Source: an uncultured Alphaproteobacteria bacterium
Lineage (GTDB): Bacteria; Pseudomonadota; Alphaproteobacteria; RF32; CAG-239
DNA: 64,000 nt
Reading direction: 5' to 3'
Assembly (NCBI GenBank): GCA_910576955.1
Contig: CAJTJB010000001.1
Location: 248,001-312,000, forward strand
Part shown: piece by piece, positions 1 to 9,407 of the stretch
How the letters are laid out: each line of letters starts with the position of its first letter
Position numbering within the stretch: position 1 is the stretch's first letter
The notes under the pieces: generated by a model
What the model was told of the DNA's origin: nothing
The model's database searches: none
What the model saw: only the letters and a program-made list of their open reading frames with translations
Position numbers and translations under genes: made by a program

Positions 1-97
1 AATCAGACACAGCCAACCCCATACGCTTTGAACCATAGTCTATCCCTAAAATGGCTTTGCGCGACGGTAATTGGCTTTTAAACTCGTTTATATTCAC
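1..97 (-). CDS. ruvX: Putative pre-16S rRNA nuclease / Holliday junction resolvase-like YqgF, N-terminus only
   Basis: Only the first 32 codons are in the window. The protein starts with GTG at 97 and carries the family's N-terminal strand ending in LGIDYGSKRMGLAVSD. That glycine/aspartate motif (D-x-G-x-x-R-x-G-x-A) is the metal-binding start of the RNase H-like fold of YqgF/RuvX, a nuclease that matures the 5' end of 16S rRNA in other bacteria. An AAGGAG ribosome site lies six bases before the GTG, and a good sigma70-type promoter sits just upstream. The gene is divergent from the transglycosylase. The rest lies outside the window, so its integrity is unknown. Confidence 0.85.
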   Translation of the reverse strand, partial: MNINEFKSQLPSRKAILGIDYGSKRMGLAVSD

Positions 98-116
98 TTA
101 CAGCTCCTTTTCTTGT

Positions 117-145
117 TATATAACATACAAAAAAATTGATGTAAA
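117..145 (-). promoter_or_regulatory. sigma70-type promoter for ruvX
   Basis: Read on the minus strand: TTTACA (145-140), a 17-base spacer, then TATATA (122-117). The start codon at 97 would follow a very short leader containing the AAGGAG ribosome site. The -10 lies inside a perfect 12-base palindrome (114-125). Confidence 0.6.
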
Positions 146-215
146 CACCGATTGTTAGGGGAAAGTAAAGATTTTTATTTTATGGTGGTTTATATTAAAT
201 TATTCGGGGTTACAG

Positions 216-1490
216 ATGATTAAAAAAATTTTGGCACTAACATTATGCTTTATGGCGCTTTCAAGCTCGGTTTGGGCTGCTGTCAAACCCTTGGAAGAGC
301 AGCGCAAAGAATGGGATAAATGGTTAGATAATCTAAAAGAAGAAATGATTGACAAAGGCATTTCAAAAAAAACAATTAAACGCGCCTACAAAGACGATTA
401 TTTCCACGAAGTGAAAGAGGTGGTTATTCAAGATAAAAAACAGCCGGAATTTATGCTTACCTCGGATGTTTATCTCAACCGGCTTGTTAATAAAAATAAA
501 GTTAAACTGGCACGCAAACACTATAAAGAGTTAAAGCCCAAATATAAGAAAATCAGCGCCACATATGGCGTACCGCTTAACTATCTGATTGCATTTTGGG
601 CGGTTGAAACGCATTTCGGCTATAATAAAGGCAAATACCACTTAATTGACGGGCTGACAAACTTAAGCTACAAAAATCGGCGTGCAGCTTTTTTCAAACG
701 CGAACTCTACCACGTTTTACAGATTATGGATGAATATGATTTAAGCGGCGACAAAATGATGGGCTCTTGGGCGGGCGCTATGGGGCATTTTCAATTTATG
801 CCCTCAACATATAACGCTTATGCGGTTGATTATGACGGCGACGGCGTGGCGGATATTTGGGACAGCTTTGACGATGCGATTGCCTCGGCAGCTAATTACC
901 TCTCCAAACTCGGTTGGAAAGCCGACGAACCTTGGGGGCAAGAAGTGCGGCTGCCTTGGAACTTTGATTATAAGCTTGCGGGTGCAAAAAAATATAAACC
1001 GGTTAAAGAGTGGCGTAAACTCGGGATTCTTGCAGCGGACGGCAAAAAGCTGAAACTTCCGGCAGATGCGCCGGCGGCAATTATTTTGCCGGACGGACGG
1101 CGCGGACGGGCTTATATCACGTTAAGCAATTTCCGGCGGATTATGATTTGGAACAGGTCAACAAATTATGCGTTGGCAATTGTCCGGTTAGCAGATTACA
1201 TTAACTCTGACAAAGCTTTCAAAGCCTTATCAGATAAGTATATTTATAAAATTTCGGACGAAGATATTTTGGCTGTGCAGCACTTTGCGAATCGTATTTT
1301 AAAAACAAAGCTTAAAGAAGACGGCAAGTACGGTTCAAAAACTGCCGAAGCGGTCAGAAAATTGCAGAAAAAATGGAAACTGCCGCAAGACGGCGTGCCC
1401 GATTATCTGCTAATCAGCAAAATCAAGAAATATAAATCGCGGGCAGACTTTATGCCGCCGCCACAACCCCAAAAGCCACGACGCATCTAA
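216..1490 (+). CDS. MltB-type lytic murein transglycosylase with peptidoglycan-binding domain
   Basis: This periplasmic enzyme cleaves the MurNAc-GlcNAc bond of peptidoglycan, forming 1,6-anhydro ends. A signal peptide spans residues 1-21 (cleavage near VWA-A). The SLT_2 catalytic domain follows: AFWAVETHFG carries the general acid Glu131, and SWAGAMGHFQFMPS (184-197) is the family's active-site loop. Residues about 352-405 resemble a PG_binding_1 domain (DGKYGSKTAEAVRKLQ). At 424 residues the length is normal for the soluble MltB-like group in alphaproteobacteria. The ATG has a GGGG site nearby. No lipobox is seen, so it is probably soluble rather than a lipoprotein. It ends one base from the convergent deoA stop. 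Confidence 0.88.
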   Translation: MIKKILALTLCFMALSSSVWAAVKPLEEQRKEWDKWLDNLKEEMIDKGISKKTIKRAYKDDYFHEVKEVVIQDKKQPEFMLTSDVYLNRLVNKNKVKLARKHYKELKPKYKKISATYGVPLNYLIAFWAVETHFGYNKGKYHLIDGLTNLSYKNRRAAFFKRELYHVLQIMDEYDLSGDKMMGSWAGAMGHFQFMPSTYNAYAVDYDGDGVADIWDSFDDAIASAANYLSKLGWKADEPWGQEVRLPWNFDYKLAGAKKYKPVKEWRKLGILAADGKKLKLPADAPAAIILPDGRRGRAYITLSNFRRIMIWNRSTNYALAIVRLADYINSDKAFKALSDKYIYKISDEDILAVQHFANRILKTKLKEDGKYGSKTAEAVRKLQKKWKLPQDGVPDYLLISKIKKYKSRADFMPPPQPQKPRRI

Positions 1491-1491
1491 T

Positions 1492-2802
1492 TTAAGTAAT
1501 TTTACGCAGGATTACAGGTTGGGGTTCGGGTGCGGTTTCTCTTATATCGACAGCATTTTGTATCTGCGCAGAAACTTCTTTGATTAGGCTTTCATCTTCG
1601 GCGTGAACATAGCATAAGGGCGTTTTGCTATCTACCTTATCGCCAATTTGGCAAAATGAAGTGAAACCGGTGGTGTAATTGATTTTTTGCTCCGGCGTGG
1701 TGCGTCCGCCACCAAGCATAATCACGCCCAAGCCGATTTGTCTGGTATCCATTGCAAAAACATAGCCGGATTTGGGTGCGTATACCGGTTTGATATATCT
1801 TGCTTGAGGCTGCTTTTTCTCATAATCTGCGAGCAATGTTTTGTCTGCACCGAGAGCCGCTGCCATTTTTTCAAACTTTTCATATGCGGCACCGGAAGAT
1901 ATTGCTTTGCGCAACTGTTTTTCCGCAATGTCTTTTTCTTTTGCCAAACCGCAATTTATGAGCAACTCGGCACACAGGGCGATTGTGACTTCATCCAGAC
2001 GCGAATCGGGCTTTTCGCCTTTTAAATATGCCAGAGCCTCCCTTACCTCCAGAGCATTACCGACGGTTGTTCCCAAAACGCTGCTCATATCAGTCAGCAG
2101 TGCCGACGTTTTAGTTCCCGCTCCGTTAGCAACATTGGCAATAGAGTGCGCCAATTCCGAAGCGCGCTCCATATTTTCCATAAACGCCCCGTTGCCACAT
2201 TTGATGTCCATTACCAAATATTGTAATCCGGCGGCTAATTTTTTAGAAAGAATCGAGGCAGTTATTAACGGAATTGATTCAACAGTGGCGCAGACATCGC
2301 GAATCGCATAGATTTTTTTATCTGCCGGCGCTAAATCTGCCGTCTGCCCGATGATGGCACATCCGACACTTTTAACCGCTTTCCGAAAAGTTTCCATATC
2401 CACATTGGTTTGATAACCGGCAAGCGAATCGAGTTTATCCAGCGTGCCGCCGGTATGTCCCAGCCCCCTGCCCGCTATCATCGGCACACAAGCACCGCAC
2501 GCAGCCAACATCGGCGCAAGCATCAAACTGACCTTATCGCCCACACCGCCGGTTGAGTGTTTATCCACCACTGGCGCTTCCATATCTTCCCAAGACAGCT
2601 TCTCGCCGGAATCGCGCATTGCCAATGTCAACGCAAGCGTTTCGCCTTTGCTTAAGCCGTTTAGAAAAACCGCCATTGTAAAAGAGGCTGCCTGCACATC
2701 GGCAATTTCGCCGGAGCAGATGCCTTTAATAAAAAACGATATTTCCTCGTCGGTCAGTTTTCCGCGGCTGCGGGTTTTGCGAATTATCTCCTGTGGCAGC
2801 AT
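1492..2802 (-). CDS. deoA: Thymidine (pyrimidine-nucleoside) phosphorylase
   Basis: Catalyses phosphorolysis of thymidine/deoxyuridine to the free base and deoxyribose-1-phosphate. KHSTGGVGDK (81-90) is the phosphate-binding loop, and the family signature AGRGLGHTGGTLDKL is at 110-124. A C-terminal PYNP domain follows (from about 345). The 436-residue length matches the family. It is the last gene of a minus-strand salvage operon (cdd-pnp-deoA). Its start lies two bases beyond the pnp stop and is preceded by a GGGGAGGAATAG ribosome site. Substrate preference, thymidine versus all pyrimidine nucleosides, cannot be set from sequence alone. No terminator is visible between it and the convergent transglycosylase. 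Confidence 0.92.
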   Translation of the reverse strand: MLPQEIIRKTRSRGKLTDEEISFFIKGICSGEIADVQAASFTMAVFLNGLSKGETLALTLAMRDSGEKLSWEDMEAPVVDKHSTGGVGDKVSLMLAPMLAACGACVPMIAGRGLGHTGGTLDKLDSLAGYQTNVDMETFRKAVKSVGCAIIGQTADLAPADKKIYAIRDVCATVESIPLITASILSKKLAAGLQYLVMDIKCGNGAFMENMERASELAHSIANVANGAGTKTSALLTDMSSVLGTTVGNALEVREALAYLKGEKPDSRLDEVTIALCAELLINCGLAKEKDIAEKQLRKAISSGAAYEKFEKMAAALGADKTLLADYEKKQPQARYIKPVYAPKSGYVFAMDTRQIGLGVIMLGGGRTTPEQKINYTTGFTSFCQIGDKVDSKTPLCYVHAEDESLIKEVSAQIQNAVDIRETAPEPQPVILRKIT

Positions 2803-2804
2803 AG

Positions 2805-3614
2805 CTATTCCTCCCCTGTAATAAACTCCGTTAAAAGAGCAGTTAAACGTGCCGAGGCTTTGTCTGCCTCCTCCAGTGTTTCCTGATGTGACGGGGTGTT
2901 ATCTACAAGCCCTGCCGCATAATTGGTAATTACGGAAATTCCCAATATTTCCATTGAGCAATGAGCGGCGGCAATCACCTCCGGCACGGTAGACATTCCG
3001 ACCGCGTCCGCACCTAACCGCCCAAAAGCGCGAACCTCTGCCGAAGTTTCAAAATTTGGTCCGAGCACCATTAAATATACGCCTTCTGCCAGTTCCAGCT
3101 GTTGTTTTTGCGCTATTTCCCGGCATTTTTGCCGCAATTTCGGCGTATAGGCATTGTTCATTGACGGAAAACGCGGACCGTAGTTATCGTCATTTTTACC
3201 GACAAGCGGATTTTTGCCGCTGAAATTGATATGGTCTTTGATTAACATCAGCGTTCCCGGGGGCAGTGTTGTTTGCAACGAACCGGCGGCATTGGTAACA
3301 ATCAGCCTTTTAACGCCCAATTCTTTCAGGATGTGGATAACTTTGGCTATAACGGACGGCTCATGCCCCTCATACAAGTGAAAACGCCCGTTGAGGCAAA
3401 TAACCTCTTTATCGCCGATAAACCCGCGGATGAGTTCGCCTTTGTGCCCGGATACCGTACTTTGCGGAAAATCGGGAATATCTTTATAAGCAACGGCTGA
3501 CTTATTTTTAAGCATTGCGGCAAAACCGCTCAAACCCGACCCCAGAATTATTGCCGTATCGGGATTTTCCGACTTTAGTTTCTGTTTGATAAAATCTGCG
3601 GCTTTTTTAATCAT
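2805..3614 (-). CDS. Purine-nucleoside phosphorylase, trimeric (PNP/MTAP) family
   Basis: Splits inosine/guanosine-type nucleosides with phosphate into base and (deoxy)ribose-1-phosphate. N-terminal ILGSGLSGF is the phosphate loop, TNAAGS holds part of the base/phosphate pocket, and the long block from VYLMVLGPNFET through VGMSTVPE is the low-molecular-weight PNP signature. The product is 269 residues, typical for the trimeric class (PunA/XapA-like). I start at the ATG at 3614, where ATGATTAA overlaps the cdd stop by 8 bases. That indicates translational coupling; a longer upstream reading would run through cdd. It is the middle gene of the salvage operon. Confidence 0.9.
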   Translation of the reverse strand: MIKKAADFIKQKLKSENPDTAIILGSGLSGFAAMLKNKSAVAYKDIPDFPQSTVSGHKGELIRGFIGDKEVICLNGRFHLYEGHEPSVIAKVIHILKELGVKRLIVTNAAGSLQTTLPPGTLMLIKDHINFSGKNPLVGKNDDNYGPRFPSMNNAYTPKLRQKCREIAQKQQLELAEGVYLMVLGPNFETSAEVRAFGRLGADAVGMSTVPEVIAAAHCSMEILGISVITNYAAGLVDNTPSHQETLEEADKASARLTALLTEFITGEE

Positions 3615-4011
3615 GGGCGAGCTCCGTTGCTTTAAAATTATACGGCAATAAGTCTTGCAGGCGGCAGGTTTTGCGGATTTCCGACGTGTCGGCAAGGTAT
3701 ATTAACGTGTTATCGTCTGCAAATTCGGCAATCCTTTGCAAGCACGCCCCGCAGGGATAAACCAGTTCTTTCCCGTCAGAAACAACCAGCACGGCTTTTA
3801 TTTTTCTTTCTCCGGCAGCTGCCATGGCTGATATAGCCCCCGCTTCGGCACAGACGCCGCACGGAAAAGACACGTTTTCCACATTGCACGAAGCATAAAC
3901 ATTTCCGCTTTCTGCCAACACTGCCGCACCGACAAAATATTCGGAATACGGGGCATACGCATTCAACCGCGCTTTTTTTGCCGATTCAAATAATATTTGT
4001 TTTATCTCCAT
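3607..4011 (-). CDS. cdd: Cytidine deaminase
   Basis: Zinc hydrolase converting cytidine/deoxycytidine to (deoxy)uridine. NVEN binds the ribose, CAEAGAI carries the catalytic Cys-Ala-Glu, and PCGACLQ supplies the two further zinc cysteines. With about 134 residues and a three-Cys site it belongs to the homotetrameric class. I choose ATG 4011, six bases after AAGGAG, over the in-frame TTG at 4014, which is too close to the ribosome site. It is the first gene of the cdd-pnp-deoA operon and has a near-consensus promoter upstream. Together the three enzymes turn nucleosides into free bases plus pentose phosphates. Confidence 0.93.
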   Translation of the reverse strand: MEIKQILFESAKKARLNAYAPYSEYFVGAAVLAESGNVYASCNVENVSFPCGVCAEAGAISAMAAAGERKIKAVLVVSDGKELVYPCGACLQRIAEFADDNTLIYLADTSEIRKTCRLQDLLPYNFKATELAHD

Positions 4012-4077
4012 CAATATCTCCTTTTTTAAATAATTTTATAAAAAAATGCGGATATTATCGTTTCGTTAATTTTTTAT

Positions 4078-4106
4078 ATTATACAATGATTAAAAAATTT
4101 AGCAAA
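4078..4106 (-). promoter_or_regulatory. sigma70-type promoter for the cdd-pnp-deoA operon
   Basis: On the minus strand TTTGCT (4106-4101), a 17-base spacer and a perfect TATAAT (4083-4078). It sits in the 121-base gap shared with the divergent AsmA gene. I see no clear operator that would mark nucleoside-responsive control. Confidence 0.65.
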
Positions 4107-4132
4107 GCTTATTTTGAAGTTAGGAGAAAATC

Positions 4133-7100
4133 GTGCTAAAAAAGGTTATTATAGGTATCATTTGTTTTATTTTGCTGGCCATTGCCGGTGCGGGCATATA
4201 TATCTACACACTTGATTGGAATAAGCACAAAGCTCTTGTGGCACAAAGGCTTACCCAGATTACGGGTTTAAAATCCATCATTGACGGAAACCTTAAGGTT
4301 GAGATTTTTCCGGCTCCGAAAATTATGGCAAGCCGTGTTAAGTTTTATCCAAACAATAACAGTAAGACGCCGCTGGTGGTTATTAACCAAATTACGGCAA
4401 ATCTTGAATTAGCCCCGTTGATTGACAATAAGTTCATTGTGCAGTCGATGATTTTGGAGCAACCGTCTGTTAATATTGAAATTTCCGAAAAAGGCGAGTT
4501 CAACTGGAAAGATGTGGGGCAAAACAGCCACAATAAATCCGGTAACGTCGAGATGTCTTTTGACAACGTGCGCGTTAATAATGCGACAATTGCTTATGAA
4601 AACCTGAAAGACAAGAAAGAATATAACATTCCAAACATTTCCGCAACGGTTAACGCCCCCTCTTTGCAAGGACCTTATAAAGTTGACGGCAAATTTATCC
4701 ACAACAACAGCGAGATTAAATTTAAAGGCAATATTTCGCAAAACAATAAGACTTCTTTAAATATGGCGATTGAAAACGCCGTGACGGGCTCTAAACTTGC
4801 CATTGAAGGCTCAATCGGCAATAATTCCAGAGGAACGGTCAGCTTTGACACACGCAGCCTTACAGATGTTGTTAATGTTATATTCGGCGAAAATGCGCTT
4901 AATGACAATTACAAAGAGCCGATGTTTTTCTCTTTTCAATACAACTATACCGCCAATATTGCCAAATTAGAGAATTTCACAACCAAGTACGGAAGAAACA
5001 TCACCGGAAGCGGCAGCGTTTTGCTGAATTTGAGAAATGAAAAAAGCGTTGTAGCCGAATTTAATATGGCTCAATTTAACCTTGATGTTTTGGAAACGAT
5101 TGCACGCGACTATATCAAATTTTCGCAAAATGGCGGAAAACTGGCTGATACTGCCATTTTCCCATACTCTGTTTCGTTTAAGCTGCGTTCGCCGAGCGCT
5201 TTTTACAAAAATGCGGAGGCGCAAAACTTGAATTTCGGTTTCAATCTGAACAACGGGATTCTGGATATCAACAGTTTCGGAATTGTTATGCCGGGAGAAA
5301 CTTCGTTCAGGACTGCCGGAAAGGTCAAACTGGATGAAAAGCTGCAATATATCTTCAACCAGTCAATTAAAAGCGAAGATTTCAGAACCTTTGCCTCCGT
5401 TTTCGGTATTGATTTGACCAAACAAACGGCTGAAGAAAACAAAAAATCCGTGTTTAAACGGTTAGAAACAAATATCCAATTGAAAGGCAATTTGGATAGT
5501 TTTGAGATTTACGCGCCGAAAACGCTTATCGACTCTACGACATTGGGCTTTAATATCCGCTATGCTTTGGACGAGGGCAAAAAAATCGTTAATGCCGATA
5601 TTGCCGCTTCGAAAATCATTTTTGACAAATATTTGCAAATCGTACCCGAAAAGCTGAAAAACAGCCCGCTTAAAGATAAATTTATTTATCAGCTTAACCT
5701 CATTCCATGGGATAATGATATGTTGACAACGGCGCAGATTTCCATTGAAGATGCCGTTTATAACAAAATTCCGATGCAGGATATCGTGTTGCAATTTGTT
5801 AAAGAACAAGATAACTTTAACATTAGAAACCTTTCTTTCAAAAACATTGCAAGTGCGCAGTTAGAAATCAAAGCCGATATTGAGAAAGCTTTTACCGAAC
5901 CGCAATTTAAGGAGTTATCCTATAATATTAAGTCCGCTAACCTGCCAATCTTAACCTCCTCTCTCGGATTAGATACGCACAATATGGGATTGTTTAAACG
6001 CAAAATATTTGCCTCCCAAGGTGCTTTGGCCGGAAACTTCAATGACTTCAGTTTGAGCTCTGTTCAGAAATTCGGCGATACGGAATTTTCATTTACCGGT
6101 TTGGTGGCAAACCCAGACAAGGCAAAAGTTGCCGTTAACGGTGATTTAGAGCTGAAAACAAATAATTTTACCAACTTTGTTAGAGCCTTAAACCTTGACT
6201 ATACGCCTAATATTCCGGTTACCGCCTTTTCTGCCAACGGAAAGATTAAAGGCAATGCCGAAATCTTTGAATTTAGCGATATAAACGCTCTCTTGGGGGC
6301 AAACAAAATCAACGGCATTATCCGCTTTGATAACAGCGCGGACAAGCCCAGACTTAAGGCAGAACTTGATTTTGACAAATTTGATGCGACACGCTGGTTT
6401 AACCTTGATAAAAACAACACGGTTAAGTATGTTTCTGAAACTGCAGACTTTATTGTATTGCCAGCTTTCAGCGCTGATAAAATCGACTATTCGCCTTTAA
6501 ATAAGGTTGATTTTGACATCAAAGCACATGCAAAATCCCTTATCTACGGCAATAATTCCTATCTTGCGACAAAGGCGGATATTAAGCTTAAGAAGGGCGT
6601 TTTGAATGTGGCTTCTTTTGAAACGCAAAGCGATACCAGCACCATCAGCGGCAATTTTGTACTTGATTCCAACAATACGCCGAAAGTAAAAGGAAAATAT
6701 TATGTCGCCGGCATTAAAACACCCGATATGGGCGGAAAAATTTACCGTTTATCTTCCGGAAAACTTTCGGCTAACGGTACATTTGAATCCGATGCATCCT
6801 CGGTTAAGGATTTTGTTGACAACCTCAATTCTGCCGGTACTTTCATGCTTACTGATACAGCAATGAAAGGGTGGGATTTAGACATTATTAAATTTGACAT
6901 CGAACAGAGGAAAACTACTTCCGGCTTTGAAAAATTTGTGCGTAACAGCTTAACGAGCGGTGAAAGCCCCTTTGCTAAAATCGGCGGGAAATATAGCATT
7001 AAAGACGGCAACGTAAGCGCAGACAAAGCTTTATGGCAGTCACCGGTGGTTGATATGTATATGCAGTTAGGCATAAACCTGAAAGACAGTACGTTTAGTG

Positions 7101-9337
7101 CCGTTTGCGACACTATTTACCATAACGCCTCTTTCTCGGATGTTTTGAAATTTACTTTGGACGGCAAACTCTCCCAGCCGGAACTCAAACTTGATTTGAG
7201 CGATACGCTGTCGCGTATCAGCGAGAGCGAGAAACTTGCCAATGAGGCTATTATCCGGAGAGAACAAGAAAAGAACGAAAAATTAAAAAATAAAATTACT
7301 CTGGCAGAGAAAAACTTGGAAGATGCTTTAAAAGCCGTTTCGCAGGTATCTTTGAAAGCAGCGCAGTTTAAGCCGAAATCCGGTGACAGAGCCGTTATTA
7401 GAACATATGACGATATGATTCGGACGATTCAGGGCGCACAGCAAAAGCTTGCCGGTCTGCAGGCAAAACTCGGAGCAACTTCGGATGAAAAAGCGCTTAT
7501 GGATATTGATATGGAAATAAAATCCGAACTATCTAAATTACAATTAGCACCTAAAACACTGGAAGACAACTATATTGTTGACGGCAAGTATGTTTATGAC
7601 GAAATCTTTAACAAAATTGCCTGGCTGTATGATGCCGCTTCCAACAACGCCGGTTACTTTAATGAGCTTTCCGAGGCATATGTTAACCAAATTGCTTTAA
7701 TGAAAAACGGCACAGAGCCGCTTTCTGAAGAAACTGAAAACTTATTGCTGAAAAGTATTCAAAAGGTTTCTGCGGATATGGAAAGAATAAGCAAGCTCCA
7801 TACTAAAATGCGCGATGACTACCTCTTTATTGTGGATACAACAAACATTGAGGCTATGCAAGACAATAACGAAATTGCAGAGCAAGCATTAAATACCATG
7901 CTTTCATATGCAAAATCCCTCAACAAAGATATTATCAGCAGCATTGAAGGCTTTATTTCCGCCCTTGGATTGGAAACCCGCGATTATAACGATTATATGG
8001 TTTCAATTCCGGAGAAAACCGAAGATATTGACTTAACACGCCCGACAACGGCAACACCGGCAGACAAAGAGAAAACGGAGAAAAAAGCCGAGCCTGAAGC
8101 TAAAGTTGAAGAAAAAGCACAGGCATCAGCCTCTGCCCCGCAAACTGCAAGCGTTGCCGCAGAAAGCACGCCTGTTGTCGAAGCAGCGCCTGCTCCTGCG
8201 GAGATTGCCGTTTCAGAATCTGCTGATAATAAGTCGACTGAAGATCCGGCTGATAAAAAAAAAATTGATGATAAATTAAGCCAGCTGCAAAACATTAAAA
8301 GCAATTTGTATGAGCTTATTAATAACTTCAGGGCAGAACAACGGGCAAAAGAAGAGATAAAGACGGCAGCAAATGTCAATTCGGGAGGTTTGTCTTCGCT
8401 TTTATCAAACATCTTAACCCCCGAACCGAGCCCGGAAACTCCTCAAGCCGTTGCCATTGAAGCCGATGACAGCGCAGAAAAGCCCGCTGAAATTGCCGCA
8501 GTTTCTCCGGCTCCGGTAAAACAAGATGAAGTTTCTGCCCTGCCTGTGGAAATTCAATTGGTGGAATCCGGTATTCCCACTGCCTCTTTAACTAAAGATG
8601 AAGAGGCTGCTATGACCGCAAGCCTTGACCTGATGCAAAAAACGCAAACCGCCTTAAATGACATTATTGCTCATGTTAAGGCCGAAGAAGAAAAAATGCA
8701 ATCTCTTCGCATTGAAGAGCCGACACCGGTTGTTGTGGCGCAAAATACCGTTGCCCCTGTTGCCGAACCCGAAAAAATCAACATAAAAGACTATACCATT
8801 GCGCAACCTGAAACCAAATCAAACCTTAAACGCAATCCGGTTATTGCGCTTAATATCGGCAAAGAATTAACCTCTTCGGCGGCTAATGAATTTAACAATC
8901 TAAACAAAAGACCTGCCTCCAAATTTAAAAAAGCGCGTTACAATGATGTTATCAAAACCTTTGCCGGAAAGTCCAAAAGCAACCGTGCGATTATGGCGCA
9001 AAATATGTTGCCAAACCGAAAAGTTGAGTCCGCTGCAACAGCATTACCGGTAATTACCGTGCATTCTGACAATCTGGAGCCGTCTTTTGACATCAGCTAT
9101 TCCTCTGTTGAACCGGAAACAGCCAAAATTTCTTTTGCAGATAACAAATATGTTTTCGCAAGCAGTTTATCCCCTCTTGACAAAGCAAGCGGCGTTATCG
9201 GAAAAAGCGCGCTTGAAAACAAAGACATTCTGCCGCAAACAACACGTTTGAACAAATATCTTTTTGCCGCCAATGACAATAATTTTGCCAAATTAAGCGG
9301 CGTTGCCGGTAAATATTCCTCGTTAGCTGTTAAATAA
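4133..9337 (+). CDS. Very large AsmA-family envelope protein
   Basis: AsmA-like proteins are inner-membrane-anchored bridges implicated in phospholipid traffic to the outer membrane. The start is GTG 4133 after TTAGGAG. Residues 4-26 form one membrane anchor, followed by the AsmA N-terminal signature (EIFPAPKIMASRVKF). Long beta-rich repeats run to about residue 1000, including the C-terminal AsmA block (VVDMYMQLGINLKDSTF). After that come segments the family usually lacks: a charged coiled coil (about 1023-1145), a helical region, two Ala/Pro/Glu-rich linkers (about 1293-1376 and 1426-1476) and a basic, low-complexity tail. At 1734 residues it is about twice the usual size. The frame is open throughout. 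The precise role is inferred from the family only. Confidence 0.8.
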   Translation: MLKKVIIGIICFILLAIAGAGIYIYTLDWNKHKALVAQRLTQITGLKSIIDGNLKVEIFPAPKIMASRVKFYPNNNSKTPLVVINQITANLELAPLIDNKFIVQSMILEQPSVNIEISEKGEFNWKDVGQNSHNKSGNVEMSFDNVRVNNATIAYENLKDKKEYNIPNISATVNAPSLQGPYKVDGKFIHNNSEIKFKGNISQNNKTSLNMAIENAVTGSKLAIEGSIGNNSRGTVSFDTRSLTDVVNVIFGENALNDNYKEPMFFSFQYNYTANIAKLENFTTKYGRNITGSGSVLLNLRNEKSVVAEFNMAQFNLDVLETIARDYIKFSQNGGKLADTAIFPYSVSFKLRSPSAFYKNAEAQNLNFGFNLNNGILDINSFGIVMPGETSFRTAGKVKLDEKLQYIFNQSIKSEDFRTFASVFGIDLTKQTAEENKKSVFKRLETNIQLKGNLDSFEIYAPKTLIDSTTLGFNIRYALDEGKKIVNADIAASKIIFDKYLQIVPEKLKNSPLKDKFIYQLNLIPWDNDMLTTAQISIEDAVYNKIPMQDIVLQFVKEQDNFNIRNLSFKNIASAQLEIKADIEKAFTEPQFKELSYNIKSANLPILTSSLGLDTHNMGLFKRKIFASQGALAGNFNDFSLSSVQKFGDTEFSFTGLVANPDKAKVAVNGDLELKTNNFTNFVRALNLDYTPNIPVTAFSANGKIKGNAEIFEFSDINALLGANKINGIIRFDNSADKPRLKAELDFDKFDATRWFNLDKNNTVKYVSETADFIVLPAFSADKIDYSPLNKVDFDIKAHAKSLIYGNNSYLATKADIKLKKGVLNVASFETQSDTSTISGNFVLDSNNTPKVKGKYYVAGIKTPDMGGKIYRLSSGKLSANGTFESDASSVKDFVDNLNSAGTFMLTDTAMKGWDLDIIKFDIEQRKTTSGFEKFVRNSLTSGESPFAKIGGKYSIKDGNVSADKALWQSPVVDMYMQLGINLKDSTFSAVCDTIYHNASFSDVLKFTLDGKLSQPELKLDLSDTLSRISESEKLANEAIIRREQEKNEKLKNKITLAEKNLEDALKAVSQVSLKAAQFKPKSGDRAVIRTYDDMIRTIQGAQQKLAGLQAKLGATSDEKALMDIDMEIKSELSKLQLAPKTLEDNYIVDGKYVYDEIFNKIAWLYDAASNNAGYFNELSEAYVNQIALMKNGTEPLSEETENLLLKSIQKVSADMERISKLHTKMRDDYLFIVDTTNIEAMQDNNEIAEQALNTMLSYAKSLNKDIISSIEGFISALGLETRDYNDYMVSIPEKTEDIDLTRPTTATPADKEKTEKKAEPEAKVEEKAQASASAPQTASVAAESTPVVEAAPAPAEIAVSESADNKSTEDPADKKKIDDKLSQLQNIKSNLYELINNFRAEQRAKEEIKTAANVNSGGLSSLLSNILTPEPSPETPQAVAIEADDSAEKPAEIAAVSPAPVKQDEVSALPVEIQLVESGIPTASLTKDEEAAMTASLDLMQKTQTALNDIIAHVKAEEEKMQSLRIEEPTPVVVAQNTVAPVAEPEKINIKDYTIAQPETKSNLKRNPVIALNIGKELTSSAANEFNNLNKRPASKFKKARYNDVIKTFAGKSKSNRAIMAQNMLPNRKVESAATALPVITVHSDNLEPSFDISYSSVEPETAKISFADNKYVFASSLSPLDKASGVIGKSALENKDILPQTTRLNKYLFAANDNNFAKLSGVAGKYSSLAVK

Positions 9338-9407
9338 TCATCTTTGGCATTGCTTAAATAAAGTTTGTCTTATAAACTGTTTTTATAATTGAAACAGGAG
9401 ATTTATT

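Noticed and set aside
114..125. Perfect palindrome TGTTATATAACA, with a similar GTTATATAAC near 52775, considered as a shared operator.
   Set aside because: In both places it coincides with the -10 element of a good promoter; AT-rich symmetry around TATATA is expected by chance.
7993..8412. Ala/Ser-rich minus-strand frame inside the AsmA gene.
   Set aside because: It is the antisense of the Ala/Pro/Glu linker; low complexity on one strand opens the other.
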